From positions 496,001-560,000 of the forward strand of contig NZ_JABBGC010000004.1 of NCBI RefSeq assembly GCF_012927205.1: a stretch of 64,000 bases of DNA, in the 5' to 3' direction. The notes under the pieces were generated by a model. The model was not told the DNA's origin. It was given only the letters and a program-made list of their open reading frames with translations, and ran no database searches. Origin of the DNA: Chitinophaga fulva (GTDB lineage Bacteria; Bacteroidota; Bacteroidia; Chitinophagales; Chitinophagaceae). Position 1 is the first letter of the stretch; the number at the start of each line of letters is the position of its first letter. Shown here piece by piece: positions 46,020-55,443 of the stretch. A program made the translations under genes and the position numbers.

Positions 46020-47294
46020 ATGCAGATAGACCAACATCGGATCGCGGCCTGTAATGAGCTACTTACGGCAACGCACCAACGCAGGCTTCAATTCCTTCGA
46101 CAGGAAATACCCCATACAGAAGACATCATCAGCAAACTGACCGCATTCCAGGTGGCTATCCCCAGCTGGGCGCTCGGCACCGGCGGCACCCGCTTCGGCC
46201 GCTTCCCGGGCGGCGGCGAGCCTCGCTCGCTGGAAGAGAAACTGGAAGACATCGGTCTCCTGCATGCGCTCAACCGGGGCAGCGGCGCGGTATCCCTGCA
46301 CATCCCCTGGGACATCCCCTCCAATGCGACACATATCCGCGCGGTAGCCTCCCAGCTGGGACTAGGCTTCGATGCGATGAATTCCAATACCTTCCAGGAC
46401 CAGCCCGGACAGGAACACAGTTATAAATTCGGATCCCTCGCTCATACGGACAAGCATACACGTCAACAGGCGGTGGCACATAACCTGGAAGTAATACAAT
46501 ACGGCCGGGAGCTGGGTTCTAAAGCCCTCACCATATGGCTGAGCGATGGCTCCTGTTTTCCTGGTCAGCTCAATTTCCGCCGGGCTTTCGATCATGCGCT
46601 GGAGAGCTTTGGCGAAATTTATCAGTCGCTGCCGGACGACTGGAAACTGCTGATTGAATACAAAGCATTTGAGCCTAACTTCTATTCCACTACGGTAGGC
46701 GACTGGGGCCAGTCACTGTTATATACTTCCAAACTGGGGCCGAAAGCTTTTACCCTCGTAGATTTGGGGCATCATCTGCCGAATGCCAACATCGAGCAGA
46801 TTGTGGCCCTGCTGCTCCGCGAAGGTAAACTGGGCGGCTTCCATTTCAATGATTCCAAATTTGGAGACGACGATCTGACGGTAGGCAGCATCCGGCCATA
46901 CCAGCTGTTTCTCATCTTCAACGAACTGATTGACGGCATGGATGCAAGGCATATGCAACACGCCACAGACATGGGCTGGATGATTGATGCGAGCCATAAT
47001 GTGAAAGACCCGCTGGAAGACCTGCTGCAGTCTGTGGAGGCTATCCGCATCGCTTATGCACAGGCCTTGTTGGTGGACCGTGAGCAGCTGATAGCCGCCC
47101 AAAACAACCACGATACAGTACTGGCACAGGAAATCCTGCAACATGCCTTCCGTACAGATGTGCGGCCACTGATAGCAGAAGCCCGTCTCCGTGCCGGTGG
47201 CGCACTGGACCCGCTGGCGGTTTTCAGACAAACAAAAATACGAGAGCAGCTGGTCCGCGAAAGAGGCAAAACTGCCATCGCTACCGGGTTGTAA
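46020..47294 (+). CDS. rhaI: L-rhamnose isomerase (RhaI type)
   Basis: A 424-residue TIM-barrel isomerase converting L-rhamnose to L-rhamnulose. It matches the Pseudomonas stutzeri-type RhaI rather than E. coli RhaA. Metal-binding and active-site segments include VSLHIPWDIP, LLIEYKAFEPNFYSTTVGDW, LVDLGHHLPNANIEQIVA and GGFHFNDSKFGDDDL. Third gene of the rha operon, 15 bases after the aldolase/dehydrogenase. Confidence 0.92.
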   Translation: MQIDQHRIAACNELLTATHQRRLQFLRQEIPHTEDIISKLTAFQVAIPSWALGTGGTRFGRFPGGGEPRSLEEKLEDIGLLHALNRGSGAVSLHIPWDIPSNATHIRAVASQLGLGFDAMNSNTFQDQPGQEHSYKFGSLAHTDKHTRQQAVAHNLEVIQYGRELGSKALTIWLSDGSCFPGQLNFRRAFDHALESFGEIYQSLPDDWKLLIEYKAFEPNFYSTTVGDWGQSLLYTSKLGPKAFTLVDLGHHLPNANIEQIVALLLREGKLGGFHFNDSKFGDDDLTVGSIRPYQLFLIFNELIDGMDARHMQHATDMGWMIDASHNVKDPLEDLLQSVEAIRIAYAQALLVDREQLIAAQNNHDTVLAQEILQHAFRTDVRPLIAEARLRAGGALDPLAVFRQTKIREQLVRERGKTAIATGL

Positions 47295-47322
47295 AGCATC
47301 TGCCGGTTAAAACAAATTCCAC

Positions 47323-48645
47323 ATGCCCGTTCCCGTTATAGCTGTTTTCGATATAGGCAAAACCAATAAAAAACTGTTGCTGCTCAATGAACAATACCAC
47401 ATTGTTTTTGAGCAGCAAACCTGTATGCAGGAAACTACGGATGAAGCCGGAGATCCTTGTGAAGACCTGCATTTACTGATACATAACATGCAGCAGCAGT
47501 TAACTGCTGTATTGACAATGGAAGCATTTGAAGTGAAAGCGGTCAACGTATCCGCCTATGGCGCCAGTCTTGTTTGTATCAATGAAAATGGCGCGCCGGC
47601 CGGCCCTTTGTACAATTACCTGAAACCATATCCGGAGGAGTTATTGAACCGCTTTTATACCGCTTATGGTGATCGTGCGCACTTCTCCCATCAAACGGCT
47701 TCGCCGGCTTTGGGTAGCCTTAATGCAGGCTTACAGCTTTACCGCATACGGCATCATCAGCTATCACTGTTTAGTCGTACCTGTTATACGCTGCACCTGC
47801 CGCAGTTCCTTAGTTACCTCTTTTCCGGACAGACATTTTCTGAGATGACCAGCATCGGTTGTCATACCGGGCTTTGGGATTTCATACAGCAGCAATATCA
47901 TTCCTGGGTAGACAAGGAAGGGTGGCTGGACAAGTTGCCGCTGATAGTCCCTACAACCTGGACTACGCTGACGCAAGTACAGCAGCATGCGTTACATATC
48001 GGCGTAGGCATACATGACAGCTCCGCTGCGTTGGTTCCTTACCTGTTGCAGTTCCACGAACCATTCGTGCTGCTGTCCACCGGTACCTGGTGTATCAGCA
48101 TGAATCCTTTTAACCATGAACCGCTCACTACGGAAGAACTACAGCAGGACTGCCTTTGTTATATCCGCTACGACGGGCTCCCGGTAAAATCTTCGCGTTT
48201 GTTTGCCGGGCATATGCATGAAATGGCAGTGCAGAAGATAGCTGCATTTTTTGGAGATGATCAGCAGCATTTTAAAGAACTGCCCTATGATCCGCAGATC
48301 GCGGCGCAGTTAGCACAATCGCCGGAATTTAGTATTTTGGAAATGTCGCGTTATGAAAACAGTGCGGTAGCCTACCACCATCTGGTCATGATGTTGGTAA
48401 AACAACAACAGTACGCCACCCGGCTGATACTGGGCCGTACAGCGGTAAAGAGACTGTTTATAGATGGCGGCTTTGCCCGCAACAACATCTATATGCAACT
48501 GCTGGCAAAAGCTTTTCCGGAGATGGAGGTATATGCTGCTACGGTATCCCAGGCATCCGCCATGGGCGCCGCGCTAGTGATACATGACAGCTGGAATACC
48601 CAGCCCGTGCCTGCAAACCTGGTGCAACTGAAACACTATGCCTGA
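47323..48645 (+). CDS. FGGY family carbohydrate kinase, probable rhamnulokinase
   Basis: A 440-residue sugar kinase of the FGGY/ASKHA fold. The phosphate-1 loop is VFDIGKTNKKLLLLNE, the adenosine region LSTGTWCISMNP, and the C-terminal signature RLFIDGGFARNNIYMQL with SQASAMGAAL. It should phosphorylate L-rhamnulose to the 1-phosphate, the step missing between the neighbouring isomerase and aldolase. The sequence alone would not exclude L-fuculose or L-xylulose; context gives the assignment. Its stop overlaps the next gene by 8 bases. Confidence 0.85.
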   Translation: MPVPVIAVFDIGKTNKKLLLLNEQYHIVFEQQTCMQETTDEAGDPCEDLHLLIHNMQQQLTAVLTMEAFEVKAVNVSAYGASLVCINENGAPAGPLYNYLKPYPEELLNRFYTAYGDRAHFSHQTASPALGSLNAGLQLYRIRHHQLSLFSRTCYTLHLPQFLSYLFSGQTFSEMTSIGCHTGLWDFIQQQYHSWVDKEGWLDKLPLIVPTTWTTLTQVQQHALHIGVGIHDSSAALVPYLLQFHEPFVLLSTGTWCISMNPFNHEPLTTEELQQDCLCYIRYDGLPVKSSRLFAGHMHEMAVQKIAAFFGDDQQHFKELPYDPQIAAQLAQSPEFSILEMSRYENSAVAYHHLVMMLVKQQQYATRLILGRTAVKRLFIDGGFARNNIYMQLLAKAFPEMEVYAATVSQASAMGAALVIHDSWNTQPVPANLVQLKHYA

Positions 48646-50899
48646 TATGCCTATAAAAAAATACATACCGCTATTGTTATTGCTGATGCCACTGTTCGTT
48701 CAGGCACAGGAACAATGGACAGCCCGCTGGATAGGGCTGGACACGCTTTCTGCATCCAATCAATGGATCGCCTATACGCAGAAAGCAGTGCGCACCACAA
48801 AGAAAAAGCAGATGATCACCCGTATTGCCACCGACAGCAAATACATGCTGGTGGTCAATGGGAAACTGGTTGTCCGGGAAGGGCAACTGAAACGTGGTCC
48901 TAATCCGCAGGACACTTATTATGATGAGATAGATATCGGACCCTTTTTGCAAAAGGGGGAAAATGATATCATGGTGATCACGTGGTTCTGGGGCAAAGAG
49001 GGGTTTGCCCACAAAAACAGTGGTCGTAATGGGCTGCTGTTTCAATGTGAGGACACCGCCTTTAACAGCAATACGTCCTGGAAAGCCCGTCGGATGAAGG
49101 AGTATTACAGTCCAGACGGGATACAGCCCAACTTCCGCCTCGCGGAAACCAATGTGGGCTTTGATGCATCCAAAACAGATACTGAAACGTGGCAGCAGGT
49201 AATAGATTTCGGTGCGCCGCCAGTAGCGCCGTGGCATCAGCTGGTAAAAAGGGATATTCCCTTCTTTCGGGAATCTGAACTGAAAAACTATATTGGGGAA
49301 CCTGCAAAAAAAGGAGATACACTGATCTGCCGTCTGCCTTATAACGCACAGGTAACACCAGCATTTAAAATCATAGCGCCGGCAGGTATAAAAATACAAC
49401 TGCTGACAGATAATTATCTCACTGCCGGAAATCCGGAACTGGCCAGTGTGCGCACAGAATATATCACACGGGAAGGGGAGCAGTCATTTGAAACCCCTGC
49501 CTGGATGAATGGACATTTCGTTAAATATGTGATGCCACAGGCGGTGAAAATCCTCTCCCTGCAATACCGCGAAAGCGGCTACGATACAAAGCTGGCAGGC
49601 ACTTTCCATTCCAGTGATTCCGCATTGAATACACTGTGGCAGAAAGCGCAACGCACCTTGTATGTCAATATGAGGGATAATTATTTCGATTGCCCCGACA
49701 GGGAAAGAGCGCTCTGGTGGGGTGATGTGGCCATTGAAATAGGAGAGACGTTTTATGCATTGGACACGAACGTTAATCAACTATCCCGGAAGGCTATACG
49801 AAACCTGGTGGACTGGCAAGCGCCGGATAGTAGTCTTTATGCTCCCATACCCGCCGGTAACTGGCGCCAGGAACTGCCGCAGCAGATGCTGGCGGCTATC
49901 CATGGTATGGAAACTTACTTCCTGTACACCGGGGATACGGCCACCATGCGGTACGTATATCCCGCTGTCAAAAGATATCTGTCATTATGGAAAACAGATG
50001 AACGCGGTATGATCATCCACCGCAAAGGCGGATGGGACCTGCCGGACTGGGGTACCAACATCGATGCATCGTTGTTGGACAATGCCTGGTATATCGTTGC
50101 GGCAAGGGCGGTGATCACCATGGCATCACTGAGTAATGATAAATCCTATGCTACGCAGCTCGAAAAGCAGATAGAGAAGATAACTTACGCTTCCCGGCAA
50201 TATTGCCTGCGTGATGGTGTTTACCGTTCTCCTGATTACCAGGGGGAGACAGACGACCGCGCTAACGCCATGGCTGTCATAGCCGGTATTGCGCGACAGT
50301 CAGACTATCCGGCTATTATCCGGTTGTTGAAAACAGCTCGGCATGCGAGCCCTTATATGGAAAAGTATGTGCTGGAAAGCTTGTTTGCCATGAATGCGCC
50401 CGGAGAGGCTTTGGAGAGGATGAAATCCCGGTACCAGGTAATGATCGATAACCAGTATACCACGCTTAATGAATTGTTTGATGACAATAAAGGCGGCACC
50501 AACAACCACGCCTGGTCCGGCGGTCCGCTTACATTGTTATCGCAATATGCTTGTGGTGTTGTGCCCCTGAAGCCCGGATATGAACGTTATCTTGTGAAAC
50601 CGATGCCCGGCGGACTGTCTGTTGTCGGTGGCTCCCATGAAACCATAAAAGGGCGTATAGCCGTACAGTATACCAAAACCGGTTACGGCATGAAACTGGA
50701 ACTGAATGTGCTGCCTGAAACAAGCATGGTGGTGGCTGTGCCTTATGAAGAAGGACAGAAGGTTGTGGTAAATAACAAGGATGCATTTGTCAGCGGTGGT
50801 TTCATCCCGATAATCGGGCTGACCTGGATCGGTATAGAGAATGGATATATGTATTTTTCAACGAACGTAAAAGGTAAATATGTTTTTGAAACTTATTGA
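48638..50899 (+). CDS. Alpha-L-rhamnosidase, glycoside hydrolase family 78-like
   Basis: A 753-residue exported enzyme that hydrolyses terminal alpha-L-rhamnose. The signal peptide ends at FVQAQ. N-terminal beta-domains (to about residue 310) precede the (alpha/alpha)6 catalytic barrel. The motif DCPDRERALWWGD gives Asp351, Glu356 and Asp363, with the 5- and 7-residue spacing of the active site of characterised GH78 enzymes; Glu612 in TTLNELFDD is the likely second catalytic acid. A second start at 48647 would remove three residues. The 8-base overlap with the kinase gene shows translational coupling. It supplies rhamnose to the operon's transporter and enzymes. Confidence 0.9.
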   Translation: MPDMPIKKYIPLLLLLMPLFVQAQEQWTARWIGLDTLSASNQWIAYTQKAVRTTKKKQMITRIATDSKYMLVVNGKLVVREGQLKRGPNPQDTYYDEIDIGPFLQKGENDIMVITWFWGKEGFAHKNSGRNGLLFQCEDTAFNSNTSWKARRMKEYYSPDGIQPNFRLAETNVGFDASKTDTETWQQVIDFGAPPVAPWHQLVKRDIPFFRESELKNYIGEPAKKGDTLICRLPYNAQVTPAFKIIAPAGIKIQLLTDNYLTAGNPELASVRTEYITREGEQSFETPAWMNGHFVKYVMPQAVKILSLQYRESGYDTKLAGTFHSSDSALNTLWQKAQRTLYVNMRDNYFDCPDRERALWWGDVAIEIGETFYALDTNVNQLSRKAIRNLVDWQAPDSSLYAPIPAGNWRQELPQQMLAAIHGMETYFLYTGDTATMRYVYPAVKRYLSLWKTDERGMIIHRKGGWDLPDWGTNIDASLLDNAWYIVAARAVITMASLSNDKSYATQLEKQIEKITYASRQYCLRDGVYRSPDYQGETDDRANAMAVIAGIARQSDYPAIIRLLKTARHASPYMEKYVLESLFAMNAPGEALERMKSRYQVMIDNQYTTLNELFDDNKGGTNNHAWSGGPLTLLSQYACGVVPLKPGYERYLVKPMPGGLSVVGGSHETIKGRIAVQYTKTGYGMKLELNVLPETSMVVAVPYEEGQKVVVNNKDAFVSGGFIPIIGLTWIGIENGYMYFSTNVKGKYVFETY

Positions 50900-50902
50900 G
50901 AT

Positions 50903-51934
50903 ATGAAAGCACCCAGATTGATAGACCTGATCGTAATAGATGAGTACTCCGCTACGCCGAAATACCTGCAGCTGGCCAATTCTATCCTGAAAGGATTGGA
51001 GAACGGGCAGATCAAGCCAGCGGACGTGCTGCCTTCTATCAATGAGCTTAGCTTTGAGCTGGATATCTCCCGGGATACGGCGGAGAAGGGATACCGTTAT
51101 CTGAAAAAGACAGGCGTGCTGGGCTCCGTACCAGGTAAAGGATACTTTATTCCAGATAACGAAGTGCCGGCCATTCCGCGCATATTCCTGTTGTTCAATA
51201 AACTCAGCGCACACAAAAAAATCGTGTATGACGCTTTCATGGCCGCATTGGGCGATCAGGTAGCGGTAGATTTTTACGTCTACAACAATGATTACGCGCT
51301 GTTCAAAAAATTACTGACCAATAAAAGAGAAGACTATTCCTATTACGTGATCATCCCCCATTTTACAGAAAGAGGGGAGAAAGCACATGCGATCATCAAT
51401 ACATTGCCCAAAGACAAGCTGGTAATCCTGGATAAAAAAGTGGATGGCATCACCGGTGATTTTGGCGCGGTATATGAAAATTTTGAAGAAGATATCTACA
51501 ACGCCCTGCGGGAAGCACGGCCGGCATTGAGCAAATATCATACGCTGAAGATTATCTTCCCTGATGACTGTTACATCCCGTCAGAGCTGTTGACCGGGTT
51601 TACCCGTTTTTGCCAGGACTATGCCTTCTCCTACAAAATACTGCATGATGCAGCAGAGGAGCCGGTGGATGCAGGCGAAGTATATATTACGCTGATGGAA
51701 GATGATCTGGTAAAACTGATAGAAAAGATCAATGCATTAGAATTAACGGTAGGAGCGCAGGTAGGCGTGATTTCCTACAACGAAACACCACTGAAACGTA
51801 TTATCCTAAATGGTATCACCACCATATCCACTGATTTTCAGAAGATGGGAGAATTGGCCGCCCGGCTGGTCCTGGAGCGCTCGGTAGCGCATATGGAAGT
51901 TCCTTTCCGGCTCCGGTTAAGGGCTTCTCTCTGA
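50903..51934 (+). CDS. GntR family regulator with LacI-like ligand-binding domain (probable rhamnose regulator)
   Basis: A 343-residue regulator. Residues about 1-85 form a GntR winged helix (TPKYLQLANSILKGLENGQI, LPSINELSFELDISRDTAEK, VLGSVPGKGYFI). The remainder has the periplasmic-binding/LacI sugar-sensing fold (IFLLFNKLSAHKKIVYDAFM). It is encoded 3 bases after the rhamnosidase as the last gene of the operon, so control of this operon by rhamnose or a rhamnose metabolite is likely. Its operator was not identified. It is a different family from the expected binder of the LacI-type repeats at 2599-2704, though the sensor domain is shared. Confidence 0.85.
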   Translation: MKAPRLIDLIVIDEYSATPKYLQLANSILKGLENGQIKPADVLPSINELSFELDISRDTAEKGYRYLKKTGVLGSVPGKGYFIPDNEVPAIPRIFLLFNKLSAHKKIVYDAFMAALGDQVAVDFYVYNNDYALFKKLLTNKREDYSYYVIIPHFTERGEKAHAIINTLPKDKLVILDKKVDGITGDFGAVYENFEEDIYNALREARPALSKYHTLKIIFPDDCYIPSELLTGFTRFCQDYAFSYKILHDAAEEPVDAGEVYITLMEDDLVKLIEKINALELTVGAQVGVISYNETPLKRIILNGITTISTDFQKMGELAARLVLERSVAHMEVPFRLRLRASL

Positions 51935-52120
51935 TATTATAGTTTGCGTGTATATACGTAATCGCAGAATGCGTATTTACAGAACGCTTTTTGTGTTGCT
52001 GAAACTGTAATTTCGTATCGCAGTTTCCGGAAAACGGCATACAGTTCACATTTACCCCAAAACGCCAAAAACTACAAGGTACGCCTGTGCATTACCTCGT
52101 TGTGCTTAAACCCCAACATC

Positions 52121-54112
52121 ATGAAAAAGTTAGCAGCAAGTCTGGCCGGCGCTATAGGTTCGCGCTACCTGAAAAACAGGAACCAGCTTATTTTCGTCGA
52201 ATACGGCGGCTTCATTTCCACTATTGATCTTTCTCCTGCCGCCGCTACGGTGGTATCCCAGGGCACTGTTGATATTAAAGGCACCTGGTCATTTGACTGT
52301 GAAACCGGTACCAATGTTCCCATGGGCGGTAACGCTGATATCTTTTGGGAACAAATCGACAGCGTTAAAAGACAAATGGTGCCGCAGGGCAATGCCCGCA
52401 TTATCAATCTGGGTGTCACAGATTTTAACCTGGTGACAGCTGCCGCCTTGCAATCCTACGCCTACAGCAACACACCGGTGATTGGTAACAACGATGCCAC
52501 AAATAAACTGATCAACGGTGATGTCTTTTGTGTGCAAACAAAAGAAGGTAACTACTGTAAATTAAAAGTGGTCACTTATGGTTATAATCTTACTGTACAG
52601 TGGGTCACTTATAGACTGAATCCTATTTACAGGCATATTGGTAGTGGTTATAATCAACCGGAAGATATTGCCGTAACAGCCAATGAACAAACCGCGTATG
52701 TTACGGAACGTACGGGCAATGTGTTAAAAGTAAATCTTGCTACAGCAGATCGTTCTGCCGCTGCTGTGGTATGCTCCGGCCTGAATACGCCACAGCAGCT
52801 GTGGCTGGATGAAGCGCATATGCAGGCTTACGTAGTGGAATATGCCAATCCTGGTAATCTGGTGCGCGTAGATCTGAATACCGGTACCAAAACGGTGCTG
52901 TACAGCGGTCTTAACCTGGCCGTGGGATTAACGCTTACCGCTGATCTGTCTACTGCCTACGTTACAGAACAGGGTGGTACGCCTGGTATTAGCCGCATTA
53001 CATTGGCAACTGGTACTAAAACGCTCATTGCGGGCGGTTTAACAGCCCCCTTCTTCCTAACCTGGGCAGACACCACTGAAAGCCGGCTGCTCGTAGCAGA
53101 GCGGGACCCGGCCAATCGCATCTCTGCTGTAGACGTTACCAAAACCAGCGGTAATGTCAACGTATTCATCGGTGGTACCGCTTCACGTCCTTCCAGTATT
53201 GCCGTGATACAACCGGGCAACTACTGTATATGCTGCAATGATGAGGTAGATCAATACACGCTGACCGCCACTTCCGGCAACTGGTTGTACAAAGGCATCG
53301 GTTATGTGCCCTGGAACCTGATTACTGCCGCGGGTAAAGCCGATACCACTACACAACCAGCCTATCCTTTTCAGTTCCCGAAAGACTCTCCTTTCGGTGG
53401 CACGTTGCCGGTGAATATCGATCACTACAATGCCTGGAACAACAATGTCCGCTACTATAAAGTGTTGATAGATGGCAGCCCCCGCTTCGATTCATGGAAT
53501 GATCTTCGCCTCAACCCGGTGAACGGGCATTACGATATCATCGAGCTGCAAAAGCCTGATATCAGTGGTTTCTATGGCATTCACAATCCGGCGTTCGTAT
53601 ACTACAATACGGATCTGGGTTGCCTGTTGAATAGTCTGTCTGTGCCCAACGGTGCCCATACGCTCAAACTGGAATTCTATGATGGGGCACACGTGCTGGT
53701 ATCTTCCATGAGTAATGCGCTGCTGGTGAATAACGATCAGTGTGTGGCCAGCATGGACATTCCATTATTGAACATCACGCCGGCGGATCCGAATTGTGGT
53801 TACCTGAAATACACCAATACCGCAGATATAGTGAAGTTGCACTGGACAGCTTCCCATCCGCAGGGATTTGCTACCTGGTCTTTTGGTATCATTAAAGGTG
53901 CCCATGGTTATTTTGGTACATCCGGGGCTTTATTCCCGGCCACCTTCCATACGGAAACCTTTACCAAAAGTGTGGCGGATATGCTGGGTGCCTGTCCGGG
54001 CGTAGCAGCATTTGCTGAATCGCTGTATGTGGCGTCTACGGTGATTAACGGAGTGGGTCGTCAGAGCCAGTATGATGCATCTGCATCCATTGCTTTCTGT
54101 CTGGCTCCGTGA
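52121..54112 (+). CDS. Beta-propeller protein of unknown function
   Basis: A 663-residue protein (start at ATG 52121, before KKLAASLAGAIGSRYLKNRN). Residues about 170-385 contain YVTN/NHL-like propeller repeats (QPEDIAVTANEQTAYVTERT, PQQLWLDEAHMQAYVVE, GLTLTADLSTAYVTEQ). The N-terminal 160 residues and C-terminal 270 residues are unrecognised; the latter look like beta-sandwich domains. There is no clear signal peptide, lipobox or T9SS domain, which is odd for a protein of this kind. It stands alone between the rha operon and a convergent operon. Function not assigned. Confidence 0.72.
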   Translation: MKKLAASLAGAIGSRYLKNRNQLIFVEYGGFISTIDLSPAAATVVSQGTVDIKGTWSFDCETGTNVPMGGNADIFWEQIDSVKRQMVPQGNARIINLGVTDFNLVTAAALQSYAYSNTPVIGNNDATNKLINGDVFCVQTKEGNYCKLKVVTYGYNLTVQWVTYRLNPIYRHIGSGYNQPEDIAVTANEQTAYVTERTGNVLKVNLATADRSAAAVVCSGLNTPQQLWLDEAHMQAYVVEYANPGNLVRVDLNTGTKTVLYSGLNLAVGLTLTADLSTAYVTEQGGTPGISRITLATGTKTLIAGGLTAPFFLTWADTTESRLLVAERDPANRISAVDVTKTSGNVNVFIGGTASRPSSIAVIQPGNYCICCNDEVDQYTLTATSGNWLYKGIGYVPWNLITAAGKADTTTQPAYPFQFPKDSPFGGTLPVNIDHYNAWNNNVRYYKVLIDGSPRFDSWNDLRLNPVNGHYDIIELQKPDISGFYGIHNPAFVYYNTDLGCLLNSLSVPNGAHTLKLEFYDGAHVLVSSMSNALLVNNDQCVASMDIPLLNITPADPNCGYLKYTNTADIVKLHWTASHPQGFATWSFGIIKGAHGYFGTSGALFPATFHTETFTKSVADMLGACPGVAAFAESLYVASTVINGVGRQSQYDASASIAFCLAP

Positions 54113-54135
54113 TGATAAAAGTAGTAGGTTATGTT

Positions 54136-54182
54136 GGAGATTTGATTATTTGATTCATCTGTTGTCAAATAATCAAATCTCC
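54136..54182. terminator. Bidirectional terminator between convergent genes
   Basis: Bases 54136-54153 and 54165-54182 are exact 18-base inverted copies with an 11-base loop, 24 bases after the propeller gene's stop and 6 before the SRAP gene's stop. Confidence 0.75.
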
Positions 54183-54187
54183 TTGTA

Positions 54188-54937
54188 TTATATAACAGCG
54201 GGGAGTCCTTCATATTCCACCCGCGCAATGACTGTCTCATCATCAGGTTTTACTTTACGGACAGAATTTACCGGCCAGTATTCCAGCTGTCCTGCCGGAT
54301 ATTCATGTTGGATAACATTGCGTATATCCGTCTCTGTTAGATCTTTTTTAATCCATTGAAAGGCCAGGTCATCTGGTAGCATCAATGGCATTCTGCCGGC
54401 GTTATCGCCACCATTGTGTATTTGTTGCATGACGGAATTAGCGGCGCGGGTGAGCAGCGTGAAAGTAGGGATACGTTCGGGTTTGTCCACATCCCAGGAA
54501 TTGGAGTAAGCCCACAATCCTGCGATGAAGAAAATATCCTGTTCACGGGAATGGATATAGTAGGCTACTTTGTTTTTCCAGCCGGGTATCTGCCGGTATT
54601 CGAAGAAACCAGTAACAGGCACCAGGCAGCGCTGGTGGCGGATTGCGTTCCACATGGTACCGCTTTCCGGTACTTTCTCGCTGCGGGCGTTCAGGTACAT
54701 TTGCCGTTGTCTTTTCACTTTTTCGGCGGTGTCCAGCAGTTTGGGGATAGGGCCCCAGGTGAACCTGTCCAGCTGTGGCCCTTCGTTATCTACAATAACA
54801 GGCCATTGCGGAAAAGACATCCCTATTTTATGGTAAGTGGCTGCAAAGTCAAAGTTCGGGTTGATGCCCGTCTGAAGCAGGGGTACCCGCTTCAGGATCT
54901 TTTGCAGGTTGGCATTCAGCGCGATATCGTAGCACAT
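54188..54937 (-). CDS. SOS response-associated peptidase (SRAP, HMCES/YedK family)
   Basis: A 249-residue SRAP protein that crosslinks to abasic sites in single-stranded DNA and shields them. Cys2 becomes N-terminal after Met removal and is the crosslinking residue. NARSE lies at 83-87, Glu113 in VTGFFEYRQ, and His174 in QQIHN is followed by RMPLML. All key residues are present and the length is normal. It is the third gene of a minus-strand operon after a UmuD-like peptidase and an unknown gene (4-base gap), which fits a DNA-damage role. Confidence 0.93.
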   Translation of the reverse strand: MCYDIALNANLQKILKRVPLLQTGINPNFDFAATYHKIGMSFPQWPVIVDNEGPQLDRFTWGPIPKLLDTAEKVKRQRQMYLNARSEKVPESGTMWNAIRHQRCLVPVTGFFEYRQIPGWKNKVAYYIHSREQDIFFIAGLWAYSNSWDVDKPERIPTFTLLTRAANSVMQQIHNGGDNAGRMPLMLPDDLAFQWIKKDLTETDIRNVIQHEYPAGQLEYWPVNSVRKVKPDDETVIARVEYEGLPAVI

Positions 54938-54941
54938 TATT

Positions 54942-55427
54942 TTAGTAGCTTTCTATTGCCGGTAAAGGTACTTTTATTTCTTCATCTCCATATTTCAGGG
55001 AGAGATATAATTCCCCGTATTGCAACGCGTATTGAATGCGGATATATTCCGTTGGCCAGGTGGTGTATTGACTGATATAATGTTTCACATGCTGTACCAG
55101 TTGCGGGTCCGGTGTTTCATGCTCCGGATCTATCAGTGCCACATATATTTTGTAGCCCACAGGTTGTGCGGCGGCCACGCAGAGCTTATCCACTTCTTCC
55201 AGGTGAATGGTCTGGTAGATATACTTGCGCCGATCGAACCGGATATGCTGAAAATGTGCGTTGGCGCTGGCAATGTCTTTATACGGCGTGATCAGGAATG
55301 CTTCCCGGATATGGGTATCCGCAGCTGATATGCCCGCAGGATAACACTGGCGGACAAAAAAATGATATTCTTCCTTCAGCAGCGCGGATAACAGCGCTGC
55401 CGACAATAATGTTAACGGATGATGCAT
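54942..55427 (-). CDS. Hypothetical protein between UmuD-like and SRAP genes
   Basis: A 161-residue protein with no family recognised. Start taken at the ATG at 55427, 16 bases after the UmuD-like stop; an earlier ATG at 55463 would overlap that gene. The N-terminus has one moderately hydrophobic stretch (LTLLSAALLSALL) that is too polar afterwards to be a clear signal peptide. The rest is mixed alpha/beta (KIYVALIDPEHETPDPQLVQ, YALQYGELYLSLKYGDEE). Its position in a tight operon with two DNA-damage-type genes suggests a related role, but nothing in the sequence proves it. Confidence 0.7.
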   Translation of the reverse strand: MHHPLTLLSAALLSALLKEEYHFFVRQCYPAGISAADTHIREAFLITPYKDIASANAHFQHIRFDRRKYIYQTIHLEEVDKLCVAAAQPVGYKIYVALIDPEHETPDPQLVQHVKHYISQYTTWPTEYIRIQYALQYGELYLSLKYGDEEIKVPLPAIESY

Positions 55428-55443
55428 AACAGTTGTCGTTTCG

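Noticed and set aside
51950..52000. Possible terminator after the GntR-type regulator
   Set aside because: Only a 4-base stem (GCGT with ACGC) before a short T run; too weak to call.
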